Counted from the stretch's first letter, positions 37,971 through 48,654 are shown. The stretch is 64,000 nucleotides of DNA from Streptomyces olindensis (GCA_000696115.1 JJOH01000095.1:62001-126000), one strand, 5' to 3'. Program-made: numbers and translations. The notes: generated by a model not told the origin, from the letters alone.

Positions 37971-38633
37971 ATGAGGATCGGCATCATCGGGGCGGGCAAC
38001 ATCGGCGGCAATCTGACCCGGCGGCTCACCGCCCTCGGTCACGAGGTGTCCGTCGCCAACTCCCGCGGCCCGCACACGCTCACGGCCCTGGCGGAGGAGA
38101 CCGGGGCCACGCCCGTGACGGTCGAGGAGGCGGCGCGGGGAGCGGAGGTCGTCGTGGTGACCATCCCCCTGAAGGCGGTCCCGGACCTGCCCTCCGGTCT
38201 CTTCGACGGGGCGGCGGACGGTGTCGCCGTCATCGACACCGGCAACTACTACCCGCGCCAGCGGGACGGCAGGATCGCCGCGATCGAGGACGAGGGCCTC
38301 ACCGAGAGCCGCTGGACGGAACGGCAGATCGGCCATCCGGTGATCAAGGCCTTCAACGGCACCTACGCCCAGGACATCCTGGACCGGCCGCTCCCGGCCG
38401 GCGACCCCGACCGCATGGCCCTCCCGGTGGCCGGTGACGACGAGGCGGCCAAGCGCACGGTGCGCGACCTGATCGACGAACTCGGCTTCGACACCGTCGA
38501 CGCGGGCGGCATCGACGACTCCTGGCGCCAGCAGCCCGGCACCCCGGTCTACGGCCTGCGCGCCGGTGCGGACGCGGTCACGAAGGCCCTGTCCGAGGCG
38601 TCCCCGGAACGCCCGGCGGACTTCCGCGGATAG
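37971..38633 (+). CDS. F420/NADP-dependent oxidoreductase family protein
   Basis: 220 residues. N-terminal Rossmann motif GIIGAGNIGGNLTRRL with SRGPHT at the position that binds the NADP phosphate, then IPLKAVPDLP, DTGNYYP and KAFNGTYAQDI, as in the F420-dependent NADP reductase (FNO-like) family. Members move hydride between NADPH and F420 or reduce small substrates; which applies here is unknown. GGTGAGGCGAGG precedes the ATG. Confidence 0.85.
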   Translation: MRIGIIGAGNIGGNLTRRLTALGHEVSVANSRGPHTLTALAEETGATPVTVEEAARGAEVVVVTIPLKAVPDLPSGLFDGAADGVAVIDTGNYYPRQRDGRIAAIEDEGLTESRWTERQIGHPVIKAFNGTYAQDILDRPLPAGDPDRMALPVAGDDEAAKRTVRDLIDELGFDTVDAGGIDDSWRQQPGTPVYGLRAGADAVTKALSEASPERPADFRG

Positions 38634-38643
38634 CCACCGGGAC

Positions 38644-39201
38644 TCAGGCGTCCTCGGCCCACTTCCGCAGCGCCGCCCTGCTCTCGAAGGCGGCCACGTT
38701 CTTGTCCAGCGGGTCGTCGGTGTACTGGTGGAAGCGCCACTTGGCCTTGATGCGGGGCTTGCCCGCGGAGACGTAGTCCGCTATCCACAGCCCGTCGCCC
38801 GCGTAGGACGTCGTGTCGACGTTGAGCCAGAAGTCGCGGTTGCAGTAGAGGACCACCGGGTTGTTCGGCCGCAGGTCCTTCAGCTTCCGTAGGAACAGGT
38901 CCTTCTCGGCGTTGCTCGCGCGCGTGCCGTTGCTCGTGGTCTCCCAGTCGACGGCGAGGATGTCGCCCGCCCGGTCCGGTGCCTTGCCGACGAAGTACTG
39001 GGCCTGGGCGGTGAGGTTGCCGGGCCACAGGAAGTGGTAGAAGCCGACGACCAGCCCGGCGTCCCGCGCCCGCTTCGTCTGGGCGGCGAGCTTGGGGTTG
39101 ACGTAGGAACGGCCCTCGGTCGCCTTGATGAAGACGAAGGAGAGGCCCTCGGTGCTGTAGGAGGAGGACTGGTACGCGCTCACGTCGATGCCGCGCAGCA
39201 T
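38644..39201 (-). CDS. GH25 family muramidase-like protein
   Basis: 185 residues with the GH25 pattern: RGIDVSAYQ at the start (Asp6), FIKATEGRSYVNP, GFYHFLWPGN, and the catalytic pair in AVDWETT, then LYCNRDFW and LWIADY. Members cut peptidoglycan glycan strands. It has no signal peptide at the N-terminus, which begins directly with the catalytic domain, so it is either released by lysis, exported unusually or has an intracellular role. ATG 39201 follows GGGAG. Confidence 0.88.
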   Translation of the reverse strand: MLRGIDVSAYQSSSYSTEGLSFVFIKATEGRSYVNPKLAAQTKRARDAGLVVGFYHFLWPGNLTAQAQYFVGKAPDRAGDILAVDWETTSNGTRASNAEKDLFLRKLKDLRPNNPVVLYCNRDFWLNVDTTSYAGDGLWIADYVSAGKPRIKAKWRFHQYTDDPLDKNVAAFESRAALRKWAEDA

Positions 39202-39306
39202 GGGGGCTCCCTGAAGTACTGGTGGGGGAGGGGGAGTTGGTGCCCCACCACCATCGCACGGGCCGCTGTGACCTGACGTGGAAATGTCAACTTCGCCGCT
39301 GTGCCG

Positions 39307-40674
39307 TCAGCATTCGATGATGTTGACCGCCAGGCCCCCGCGGGCCGTCTCCTTGTACTTCACCGACATGTCCGCGCCGGTGTCCTTCATCGTCTTGATG
39401 ACCTTGTCCAGGGACACCTTGTGGGAGCCGTCACCGCGCATCGCCATCCGCGCGGCGGTGACGGCCTTCACCGCGGCCATGCCGTTGCGCTCGATGCAGG
39501 GGATCTGGACGAGGCCGCCGACCGGGTCGCAGGTGAGGCCGAGGTTGTGTTCCATGCCGATCTCGGCGGCGTTCTCGACCTGCTCGGGGGAGCCGCCGAG
39601 GACCTCGGCCAGCGCGCCCGCCGCCATGGAGCAGGCGGAGCCGACCTCGCCCTGGCAGCCGACCTCGGCGCCGGAGATGGAGGCGTTCTCCTTGAACAGC
39701 ATGCCGATCGCGCCCGCGGCGAGCAGGAAGCGCACCACCCCGTCCTCGTCGGCGCCGGGCACGAAGTTCATGTAGTAGTGCAGGACCGCCGGGATGATGC
39801 CGGCCGCGCCGTTGGTGGGGGCGGTGACGACCCGGCCGCCGGCCGCGTTCTCCTCGTTCACGGCCATCGCGTACAGCGTGATCCATTCCATGGCGAGGGC
39901 CTTAGGGTCGCCCTCGGAGCGCAGCTTGCGCGCGGTGTTGGCGGCCCGGCGGCGCACCTTCAGACCGCCCGGCAGGATGCCCTCGCGGGACATGCCGCGC
40001 GCCACGCACGCCTGCATGACCCGCCAGATCTCCAGCAGTCCCGCGCGGATCTCCTCCTCGGTGCGCCAGGCCCGCTCGTTCTCCAGCATCAGCGCCGAGA
40101 TGGACAGGCCCGTGTCCTCGGTCAGGCGCAGCAGCTCGTCGCCCGTGCGGAAGGGGTACTTGAGGATCGTGTCGTCGAGTTTGATGCGGTCGGCCCCCAC
40201 CGCGTCCTCGTCCACGACGAAGCCGCCGCCGACCGAGTAGTACGTCTTGGTCAGCAGCTCCGCGCCCGAGGCGTCGTACGCCCACAGGGTCATGCCGTTC
40301 GCGTGGTACGGCAGGGCCTTGCGGCGGTGCAGGACCATGTCGTCGTCGAAGGAGAACGCGATCTCGTGCTCGCCGAGCAGCTTCAGCCGGCCCTCGGCCT
40401 TGATGGTCTCCACCCGCTCGTCCGCCGTCTCCACGTCCACCGTGCGCGGCGAGTCGCCCTCCAGGCCGAGCAGCACCGCCTTGGGCGTGCCGTGGCCGTG
40501 GCCGGTGGCGCCGAGGGAGCCGTACAGCTCCGCGCGGACCGAGGCGACGGATCCCAGGAGCTCCTCGTTGCGCAGCCGCCGGACGAACAGGCCGGCCGCA
40601 CGCATGGGGCCGACCGTGTGGGAGCTGGACGGGCCGATGCCGATCGAGAACAGGTCGAAGACCGAGATGGCCAC
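39307..40674 (-). CDS. sdaA: L-serine ammonia-lyase (iron-sulfur L-serine dehydratase)
   Basis: 455 residues, single-chain type with beta domain first (SVFDLFSIGIGPSSSHT) and alpha domain second. Cluster-binding Cys are visible in GCQGEVGSACSMAAG and QIPCIERN, and the C-terminal Cys (NIIEC) is the tail that caps the cluster in this family. It turns L-serine into pyruvate and ammonia. It is the last gene of the riboswitch-led operon, 86 bp after glyA, so serine made from glycine by GlyA can be drained to pyruvate. Confidence 0.95.
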   Translation of the reverse strand: MAISVFDLFSIGIGPSSSHTVGPMRAAGLFVRRLRNEELLGSVASVRAELYGSLGATGHGHGTPKAVLLGLEGDSPRTVDVETADERVETIKAEGRLKLLGEHEIAFSFDDDMVLHRRKALPYHANGMTLWAYDASGAELLTKTYYSVGGGFVVDEDAVGADRIKLDDTILKYPFRTGDELLRLTEDTGLSISALMLENERAWRTEEEIRAGLLEIWRVMQACVARGMSREGILPGGLKVRRRAANTARKLRSEGDPKALAMEWITLYAMAVNEENAAGGRVVTAPTNGAAGIIPAVLHYYMNFVPGADEDGVVRFLLAAGAIGMLFKENASISGAEVGCQGEVGSACSMAAGALAEVLGGSPEQVENAAEIGMEHNLGLTCDPVGGLVQIPCIERNGMAAVKAVTAARMAMRGDGSHKVSLDKVIKTMKDTGADMSVKYKETARGGLAVNIIEC

Positions 40675-40760
40675 GGGGGAACTCCTGACTACGGGGTGGT
40701 GCAGAGGGGGTGGGTGCCGCGCCCGCTTGTGGCCGGCACGGCACCCGAAAGGTTTCTTCG

Positions 40761-42023
<1,263 letters not shown>

Positions 42024-42037
42024 ACGGCTACGACTCC

Positions 42038-42415
42038 TCAGCCGGCGGAGAACGCGGTGTACTCGTCGGCGGAGAGCAGGTCGCCCGGCTCGTCCGTGAC
42101 CCGCACCTTGAACAGCCAGCCGCCCTCGAAGGGGGCCGAGTTCACCAGCGACGGGTCGTTCACGACGTCCTCGTTGACCTCGGTGACCTCACCGGAGACC
42201 GGCGAGTACAGATCGGACACCGACTTGGTCGACTCCAGCTCGCCGCAGGTCTCGCCGGCGGACACGGAGTCACCGACCTCGGGAAGCTGGACGAACACGA
42301 CATCGCCGAGCGCGTTGGCCGCGTGCTCCGTGATGCCGACCGTCGACACGCCGTCCTCGGCGGCCGACAGCCACTCGTGCTCCTTGCTGTAGCGCAGCTG
42401 CTGGGGGTTGCTCAT
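42038..42415 (-). CDS. gcvH: Glycine cleavage system H protein
   Basis: 125 residues. Lipoyl-bearing Lys64 in GELESTKSVSDLYSPVSG. Carries the aminomethyl group from GcvP to GcvT. It lies between gcvT (103-bp gap) and glyA. GcvP and the L protein are not in the window. Confidence 0.96.
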   Translation of the reverse strand: MSNPQQLRYSKEHEWLSAAEDGVSTVGITEHAANALGDVVFVQLPEVGDSVSAGETCGELESTKSVSDLYSPVSGEVTEVNEDVVNDPSLVNSAPFEGGWLFKVRVTDEPGDLLSADEYTAFSAG

Positions 42416-42518
42416 GGCCTGGATTCTCCTGTACGCGCGGGAGTGCTGTGAAAAGGGGGACTGCTGGTGAGCTGGGACGACGGTCGCGGGAGCCGCTGCC
42501 GGCCCCCGGGGCCAGTGT

Positions 42519-43640
42519 CTACTTCTGCCGCTTGTAGAACGGCAGCGCCACGACCTCGTACGGCTCGTGACTGCCCCGGATGTCCACACCGACACCGGCC
42601 GTGCCCGGCGCGGAGTACATGGCGTCGACGTAGGCCATCGCGATGGGCTTGCCCAGCGTGGGGGAGGGGGCCCCGGAGGTGACCTCGCCGATCACCTTGC
42701 CCTCGGCGACGACGGCGTACCCGGCGCGGGGGACCCGGCGGCCTTCGGCGATCAGGCCGACCAGGACGCGCGGCGGCTCGTGGTTCGCGTTCTCCGCGGC
42801 CTCACGCAGGGCCGCGCGGCCCACGAAGTCGCCCTCCTTCTCGAACTTCACCACCCGGCCGAGACCGGCGTCGAAGGGCGTCAGGGAGGTGGTCAGCTCG
42901 TGCCCGTACAGCGGCATGCCGGCCTCCAGGCGCAGCGTGTCGCGGCAGGACAGCCCGCACGGGACCAGTCCGGCGCCCTCGCCCGCCTTGGTCAGGGCCT
43001 GCCACAGCTCGACGGCGTGCTCCGGCTTCACGAACAGCTCGAAGCCGTCCTCGCCGGTGTAGCCGGTGCGGGCGATCAGGGCCGGGACCCCGGCGACCGT
43101 GCCGGGCAGACCGGCGTAGTACTTCAGCCCGTCGAGGTCGGCGTCCGTGAGGGACGCCAGGATCCCGGGGGACTCCGGGCCCTGGACGGCGATCAGCGCG
43201 TAGGCGTCCCGGTCGTCGCGCACCTCGGCGTCGAAACCGGCGGCGCGCTCGGTCAGGGCGTCCAGGACGACCTGGGCGTTGGAGGCGTTGGCGACGACCA
43301 TGTACTCCGTCTCGCCCAGCCGGTAGACGATCAGGTCGTCGAGGATGCCGCCGTCGGCCCGGCAGATCATGGTGTAGCGGGCCCGGCCCGGCTTCACGCC
43401 GCCGATGTTGCCGACCAGCGCGTAGTCGAGCAGGGCGGCGGCCTGCGGCCCGGTGACGGTGATCTCACCCATGTGGGAGAGGTCGAAGAGCCCGGCCTTC
43501 GTGCGCACGGCGGTGTGCTCGTCGCGCTCGGAGCCGTAGCGCAGGGGCATGTCCCAGCCGGCGAAGTCGGTCATCGTCGCACCGAGCGAACGATGCAGGG
43601 CATCGAGCGCGGTGTGACGGAGTTCTCCTGTACTGCTCAT
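42519..43640 (-). CDS. gcvT: Glycine cleavage system aminomethyltransferase
   Basis: 373 residues from ATG 43640, chosen from alignment with family starts (LRHTALDALHRSLGATM) and a GAGAAACG site. Tetrahydrofolate-binding features FAGWDMPLRYG, FDLSHMGEI and ARTGYTGEDGFELF are present. Catalyses release of ammonia and transfer of the methylene group to THF. First gene of the operon and directly downstream of the glycine riboswitch. Confidence 0.96.
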   Translation of the reverse strand: MSSTGELRHTALDALHRSLGATMTDFAGWDMPLRYGSERDEHTAVRTKAGLFDLSHMGEITVTGPQAAALLDYALVGNIGGVKPGRARYTMICRADGGILDDLIVYRLGETEYMVVANASNAQVVLDALTERAAGFDAEVRDDRDAYALIAVQGPESPGILASLTDADLDGLKYYAGLPGTVAGVPALIARTGYTGEDGFELFVKPEHAVELWQALTKAGEGAGLVPCGLSCRDTLRLEAGMPLYGHELTTSLTPFDAGLGRVVKFEKEGDFVGRAALREAAENANHEPPRVLVGLIAEGRRVPRAGYAVVAEGKVIGEVTSGAPSPTLGKPIAMAYVDAMYSAPGTAGVGVDIRGSHEPYEVVALPFYKRQK

Positions 43641-43678
43641 CGGTCGTTTCTCCCAGGCATGACGGCGAGGTCGTTCCT

Positions 43679-43873
43679 CCCCATCTGTCATCGGAACCTG
43701 AGAGGTTCGCCATGACCACACGGGACACGGCTTGCACCTTGGGTGGAGCCGCCGGTGGTGGGCGGCCCGCTTTTCAGATGTGCCTCGCCCGCGCGGTAAC
43801 GGGGCCTGAGAGATTCAAGGGAGGGACTTGCTCCTTCGGCGCCCCAGCGTCAGCAGTGCTGGGAACTCTCCCG
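43679..43873 (-). promoter_or_regulatory. Tandem glycine riboswitch
   Basis: Read on the minus strand, the leader has two glycine aptamers in series. The first begins GGGAGAGTTCCC (43861-43872) and contains GCGCCGAAGGAGCAA and AATCTCTCAGGC. After the linker a second contains GAGGCACATCTG, GGTGCAAGCC and GAACCTCTCAGGTTCCGATG and ends with GACAGATGGGG at about 43679. These are the conserved core strings of glycine aptamers. The distance to the gcvT start is about 40 bases, enough to control translation. Glycine binding normally turns expression on. All four downstream genes fit glycine disposal. Confidence 0.93.
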
Positions 43874-44105
43874 CGCGGATTCAAACGGCCGGTATGCAGT
43901 TGGCGCGCACATCATTGCACGCATCCTTCCGGCGCGGCAGGGGGACCTTTCCCAGGGAGTGCACGAGTCCCGCGCGCCGGACACGGAGACCTGTAGCAGC
44001 CCTGTTGCAGGAAGAGTACGGAATTGAGAGGCCTGCGGCATTACCTTCTCTTTACACTCGGCGGGGATGGGACTCCGTACCTGGCCCCAGGGGAGGACGA
44101 TCACG

Positions 44106-44777
44106 GTGAACAGGACCACGGCGTACGCCACGACCACGGGCATCGCGCCGCCCGAGCAGCCGGCCGCCGCACCGGCCCGGGCGGCCTGCGGCCCGGTGCC
44201 GGCGCCGGTCGTCCGCGATCTGCGCGAGCGCGCCGGCCGCAGCCCGCGCGCACTGCTGTTCGGCCCCCGTGACCTCGTCGTGGTCACGGGCCTGCCCGGC
44301 AGCGGCAAGTCCACGCTGATGCGGCGCACCGTGCCCGGCCTGCGCGTCGACTCCCAGGACACCCGCGACCGCTGGGACCGCCGCATGCCGCGCTTCCTCC
44401 CGTACGCGGTCTACCGCCCGCTCGTCCGCCTCGCCCACTACGCCGGGCTGCGCCGCGCCCTGCGCAGCGGCGAGGGGGTCGTGGTGCACGACTGCGGCAC
44501 TCAGGCCTGGGTCCGCCGCTGGCTCGCCCGCGAGGCCCGCCGCCGGGGCGGCACCCTGCACCTGCTCGTCCTCGACGTCACGCCCGAACAGGCCCTGGCC
44601 GGTCAGCGCGACCGCGGCCGCGGCGTCTCGCGCTACGCGTTCCTGCGCCACCGCGCGGCGACCACCCGCCTGCTGCGCGCCGTGGAACAGGGCGAACTGC
44701 CCGCGGGCTGCGGCTCAGCGATCCTCGCCGACCGCGACGCGGCGAACACCTTGCACCGCATCGCCTTCACGGGCTGA
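44106..44777 (+). CDS. P-loop ATP-binding protein (AAA/kinase-like)
   Basis: 223 residues from GTG 44106 with GGGGAGGA nine bases upstream. Walker A GLPGSGKSTL near residue 80, then VDSQDTRDRW and HDCGTQAWVRRWLAREARRRGG, a layout shared with zeta-toxin-like and small-molecule kinases (AAA_33). The first 60 residues are Ala/Pro-rich and include RDLRERAGRSPRALLFGPRDLVVV before the P-loop. It is divergent from the gcv operon. Substrate not known. Confidence 0.85.
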   Translation: MNRTTAYATTTGIAPPEQPAAAPARAACGPVPAPVVRDLRERAGRSPRALLFGPRDLVVVTGLPGSGKSTLMRRTVPGLRVDSQDTRDRWDRRMPRFLPYAVYRPLVRLAHYAGLRRALRSGEGVVVHDCGTQAWVRRWLAREARRRGGTLHLLVLDVTPEQALAGQRDRGRGVSRYAFLRHRAATTRLLRAVEQGELPAGCGSAILADRDAANTLHRIAFTG

Positions 44778-44810
44778 TCCCCGAACCGGCCACGCACAAG
44801 GATCCCAGGG

Positions 44811-45120
44811 CCGACCGCCGGGCGTGCCGGGCGCGGGCCGTCTGCTGGGCATGCCGGGCGCGGGGGCGCGGGTCGTCTGCTGGGTGTGCCGGGTGTGGGG
44901 GGCGCGGGCCGACCGCCGGGCGTGCCGGGCGCGGGCCGTCTGCTGGGCATGCCGGGCGCGGGGGCGCGGGCCGTCTGCTGGGTGTGCCGGGTGTGGGGGC
45001 GCGGGCCGACCGCCGGGCGTGCCGGGCCTGGGGACGTGGGGCCACTGCTGTGTGCCGGGCGCGGGGGCGCGGGCCCACTGCTGGGCGTGCCGGGCCCGGA
45101 GCCCTGGGGCGACCGTCCGG
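44811..45120. repeat. GC-rich tandem repeat, 97-98 bp unit with internal sub-repeats
   Basis: The string CCGACCGCCG recurs at 44811, 44909 and 45006, giving periods of 98 and 97. Each unit holds shorter repeats of GCTGGGCATGCCGGGC and GCTGGGTGTGCCGGGT type, spaced about 30-35 bases. The third unit is partial and degrades by about 45120. It sits just past the stop of the P-loop gene. Open frames across it give only Pro/Arg-rich or Gly/Cys-rich strings with no domain, so it looks non-coding. Confidence 0.75.
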
Positions 45121-45571
45121 CAGGCCGCGCAGCACGGTTCACGGAAGCGCCCTCGGTGTCCGAGCATGGTGGTTCCCGGACCGGTCACCGCGCCCGTCGG
45201 CCGCACTGCACCGCCCGGGTCGATCGCCCATGGCCCGTTCACCGGTCGGCGCGGACGGCCGCGCGTGGTGGTGCTGCGTGTTCCACCGGCCGGCCCCCGG
45301 CCTCCCGGCCCCAGCCCTGGCCTCGGCGTCCGCAACCGCGCCGGCCGACCCGATAGCCCGGGAGCCGCACCGGATGTCGCATCCGGCCGCCGACGGCTCA
45401 GCCACCCGCCCAGCCACCCGCCCATCCGCGCAGCACCCGTCCAGTCGCTCACCCCTGCCCAGCGGCCCGCCACCCCCACTCCCGGAGCCGTGGACCCCGG
45501 GCCGGCCGTCGCCCGGGCGGGAGCCGCTAGCCTTTGGGCCACAGCAGTGGTTCCAGGCAGGCGGTAGGCAG
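45121..45571. other. Unassigned intergenic stretch
   Basis: About 450 bases between the tandem repeat and the first SseB gene. I see no convincing gene. An in-frame ATG at 45374 with GGGAG upstream could extend the SseB protein by 66 residues, all low-complexity Pro/Ser. A TAGCCT at 45528-45533 could be a -10 box for the SseB gene. Confidence 0.5.
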
Positions 45572-46360
45572 ATGGACTTCCCGGCGGACTTCTCCGCGGA
45601 CTTCCCGGCGCAGACGCAGACCCACCCGCACGGCGGATGGCCCGGCAACGAGCTGGAGGAGGTGCTCTCCGCCTCCCTCGGCGCGGGGCCGTCCGCCGGT
45701 GGGCGGATCGTCGAGGTGCTCGGCCGGAGCTTCGTGTGGGTCCCGCTGCCCAACGGCGGCGGCCCGCACAGCGGCCCCCTCGACCTGCCCGGCATCGAGA
45801 TCGACGGCCAGGCGTACGTCCCGGTGTTCAGCTCCGAGGAGCAGTTCCGCCAGGTCGCCGGCTCCCACATGCCGTACACCATCGCCCCCGCGGTGGAGTT
45901 CGCCCGCGGCCTGCCCCCGCACGCGGGGATAGCCGTCAACCCGGGCGGTGTCGTCGGCATCCCGCTCCCGCCGCCCGCCGTGGCCGAGCTGTGCCGGGCC
46001 GGCCGGACCCCTCTGGACGGCCCCGCGAGCGGCGGCCGGGTCCGTCTCTTCGAGCCCGACTGGCAGGACGACCCGGTGGACTTCCTCGCCGCCGCCTCCG
46101 CCGAGTTCGAGGCGACCGGCGTCGTCCTCACCGCCCGCCGCTGCCTCGCCGCCATCGAGACCGCCGACCCCGTGATGTTCGTCGGCGTCGAACTCTCCCA
46201 GTGGGAAGGCGACCTCCGCGCTCTCCCCCTGGAGGCGCTCACCCGCGCCGTCACCACGTCCCCGGCCCCCTGGCCCGTCAACCTCGTCCTCCTGGACGTG
46301 GCGGAGGACCCGGTGGGCGAGTGGATGAAGGACAGGGTCCGGCCCTTCTACCAGCGGTAG
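45572..46360 (+). CDS. SseB family protein
   Basis: 262 residues from ATG 45572; ATG 45374 is an alternative start. Contains an SseB N-terminal domain (SFVWVPLPNG, YVPVFSSEEQF, GIAVNPGGVVGIPLP) followed by a second domain (PDWQDDPVDFLAAASAEF to DVAEDPVGEWMKDRVRPFYQR). SseB was named for a role in serine sensitivity in E. coli; the biochemical function is unclear. It is next to another SseB-like gene and just downstream of the glycine/serine operon, which may or may not be meaningful. Confidence 0.85.
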   Translation: MDFPADFSADFPAQTQTHPHGGWPGNELEEVLSASLGAGPSAGGRIVEVLGRSFVWVPLPNGGGPHSGPLDLPGIEIDGQAYVPVFSSEEQFRQVAGSHMPYTIAPAVEFARGLPPHAGIAVNPGGVVGIPLPPPAVAELCRAGRTPLDGPASGGRVRLFEPDWQDDPVDFLAAASAEFEATGVVLTARRCLAAIETADPVMFVGVELSQWEGDLRALPLEALTRAVTTSPAPWPVNLVLLDVAEDPVGEWMKDRVRPFYQR

Positions 46361-46524
46361 ATCAGCCGGCCCAGGGGCGCGGGACTGTAACATCATGCGG
46401 CTCAGCCGCGTGAGCGCGACCGGCAGCAGACGGAGCCGCACGCGCCGGGCGAGGACAAGTCCCGAGTCGGCGCGCGGGCTTAAGCTAGGTCACGGTCGAG
46501 GCGTTGTACGAAGGGGCGGTAAAG

Positions 46525-47325
46525 GTGAGCGCGAGCGGCACGGCCGCGGCCGGACAGGTCGAGCACATGCTGCGCCAGGTCACGCCCGGGCGCTACGACG
46601 CCTACGAGGCTCTCCTGCGCGCGCTCGCCACCCCGCACACCGGCCAGATCTGGATGCTCCTGTGGCACGGCCAGGCCGGCTCCCCGGACGCCCAGTACGG
46701 GAACATGGAGGTCGACGGCTACGGCTACGCCCCCTGTGTCACCTCCGCACAGGAGCTGTCGGCCAGCGGCTGGAACCGCTCGTACGAGGTGGTCGACGGC
46801 GTCGACGTCGCCCGTGCCCTCTACCCCGACCACTACGGCCTCTGGCTCAACCCGCACGCCCCCGGCGGCGGCGTCGGCATCCCCTGGCTCGACCTGCGCC
46901 GGATCGCCACGGGCCTGGACCGCCAGCCCGCGGGACCGCTGCGGCTGTCCGAACCCGCCATCGAGGTCCCGCAGTTCTACGCCCTGCTGGCGCAGAACGC
47001 CCACCGCACCCCGGCCGTCCGCTCCCTGCGCCGCGCCTGGGTGCAGCCCGCGCTCGGGGCGCCGTACCTCGCCATCGGACTGGATGTGTACGACGCCTCG
47101 CCGCAGGCCGTGGATTCGGTGCGCGCGATGATGCAGCAGTCCCTCGGCGCCGTACCGGACGGGCTCCCCGTCTCCACCGTCGCGATGTCCGACGAGCACG
47201 ACCCGGTCGCCATGTGGCTGCGCGCGAACGCCCGGCCCTTCTACGACCGCGAGGCCCACGCCACCGCCCCCGTCCAGGCCCCGGCCTCGGGCTACGGCTA
47301 CCCGCCGGCGCAGGGCCGGTACTGA
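46525..47325 (+). CDS. SseB family protein, second copy
   Basis: 266 residues from GTG 46525 with AAGGGG upstream. N-terminal part (YDAYEALLRALATPHTGQIWMLLWHG) differs from its neighbour, but the C-terminal halves match: SDEHDPVAMWLRANARPFYDR against EDPVGEWMKDRVRPFYQR. A Pro/Gly/Tyr-rich tail ends the chain. The two genes are tandem paralogues with a 164-bp gap containing TAAGCT and TAGGTC, possible -10 boxes. Confidence 0.82.
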   Translation: MSASGTAAAGQVEHMLRQVTPGRYDAYEALLRALATPHTGQIWMLLWHGQAGSPDAQYGNMEVDGYGYAPCVTSAQELSASGWNRSYEVVDGVDVARALYPDHYGLWLNPHAPGGGVGIPWLDLRRIATGLDRQPAGPLRLSEPAIEVPQFYALLAQNAHRTPAVRSLRRAWVQPALGAPYLAIGLDVYDASPQAVDSVRAMMQQSLGAVPDGLPVSTVAMSDEHDPVAMWLRANARPFYDREAHATAPVQAPASGYGYPPAQGRY

Positions 47326-47655
47326 CCTCTCCCGGCCTGTCCGGCACCCCCTCCCAAAAGCGACAGGCATTCAGCTCTCCGCGCGTAGATAAGGGTTGAA
47401 TGGGCGTCTCTGTCCTAAAATGCCCCTGACACAGCGCGTCCGACCCGCGTTACCCGTTGTCCGGATAACGGAACCCCGCAGACAGCATCACGTTTACGCA
47501 TCCTTTCCTCGTCAAGTCTGGCAACAGATCGCCAAAGCGTTGAAGACTCCCCGCAAGACACGGGCCGGGTCGGTCTCGTGTACGAGACAAACAAAACCGC
47601 TACAGCGGCAGCCAGGGGCTCGGCGATCGCCGGCCCGAGAGGGGTCAATCGCACC
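47326..47655 (+). promoter_or_regulatory. Leader region of the oligopeptide transporter operon
   Basis: 330 bases without a clear gene. An A/T-rich patch at 47387-47421 has TTGAAT (47396-47401) and TAAAAT (47416-47421), but the 14-base spacing is short for a standard promoter. If transcription starts there the leader is about 230 bases. It holds only weak hairpins and I see no known riboswitch. Confidence 0.35.
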
Positions 47656-48654
47656 GTGACCGCACCCATCGAGACCACCGGGGCGGAAGCCGGAGCACAG
47701 CCCGAGGCCGTGCTCTCCGGGGTCAAGAAGAGCCAGATCGAGGGGCGTTCGCTCAGCCAGATCGCCTGGATGCGCTTCAAGCGGGACAAGGTGGCGATGG
47801 CGGGAGGCATCGTCGTCGTCCTGCTCGTGCTGATGGCGGTGTTCTCCAAACCGATCCAGTGGATCTTCAACCTCGATCCCAACAAGTTCAACCAGGACCT
47901 CATCGACCCGGCGCTGCTCGCCCCCAAGGGCGGCTGGGGCGGCATGAGTTGGGACCACCCGCTGGGCGTCGACCCGCAGTACGGCCGGGACATGCTCGCC
48001 CGCATCATCGACGGCTCCTGGGTCTCCCTCCTGGTCGCGGGCGGCGCCACGCTGCTGTCCGTGTGCATCGGCACCGTGCTCGGTGTCATCGCCGGCTACT
48101 ACGGCGGCTGGATCGACAGCGTCATCAGCAGGCTGATGGACACCTTCCTCGCCTTCCCGCTGCTGCTCTTCGCCATCTCGATCTCGGCCTCGGTGCAGGA
48201 CGGGTTCTTCGGTCTCGACGGCCTGCCCCTGCGCATCTGCGTGCTGATCTTCGTGATCGGCTTCTTCAGCTGGCCGTACATCGGCCGCATCGTGCGCGCC
48301 CAGACGATGACCCTGCGCAAGCGGGAGTTCATCGAGGCCGCCACGAGCCTCGGGGCACGCGGCCCGTACGTCCTGTTCCGGGAGCTCCTCCCGAACCTCG
48401 TCGCGCCGATCCTCGTCTACTCGACGCTGATCATCCCGACGAACATCCTGTTCGAGGCCGCGCTGAGCTTCCTCGGTGTCGGTATCGCTCCGCCGCAGGC
48501 CTCCTGGGGCGGCATGCTCAGCAACGCTGTGGATCTCTACACGGCTGATCCGCAGTACATGTTCGTGCCCGGACTGGCGATCTTCATCACCGTCCTGGCC
48601 TTCAACCTGCTGGGTGACGGGCTGCGTGACGCCCTCGACCCTCGCAGCAAGTGA
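47656..48654 (+). CDS. Oligopeptide/dipeptide ABC transporter permease (OppC/DppC type)
   Basis: 332 residues from GTG 47656 (GAGAGGGG upstream); a GTG at 47578 would add 26 residues. N-terminal OppC_N segment (SLSQIAWMRFKRDKVAMAGG), then six membrane helices and the EAA loop EAATSLGARGPYVLFRELLPN that docks on the ATPases. First gene of a five-gene operon in the unusual order permease C, binding protein, permease B, ATPase D, ATPase F. Confidence 0.92.
   Translation: MTAPIETTGAEAGAQPEAVLSGVKKSQIEGRSLSQIAWMRFKRDKVAMAGGIVVVLLVLMAVFSKPIQWIFNLDPNKFNQDLIDPALLAPKGGWGGMSWDHPLGVDPQYGRDMLARIIDGSWVSLLVAGGATLLSVCIGTVLGVIAGYYGGWIDSVISRLMDTFLAFPLLLFAISISASVQDGFFGLDGLPLRICVLIFVIGFFSWPYIGRIVRAQTMTLRKREFIEAATSLGARGPYVLFRELLPNLVAPILVYSTLIIPTNILFEAALSFLGVGIAPPQASWGGMLSNAVDLYTADPQYMFVPGLAIFITVLAFNLLGDGLRDALDPRSK

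Noticed and set aside
44715..45542. Minus-strand Pro/Arg-rich open frame across the tandem repeat
   Set aside because: It is composed of repeat units, has no ribosome binding site or domain, and overlaps the P-loop gene antisense.
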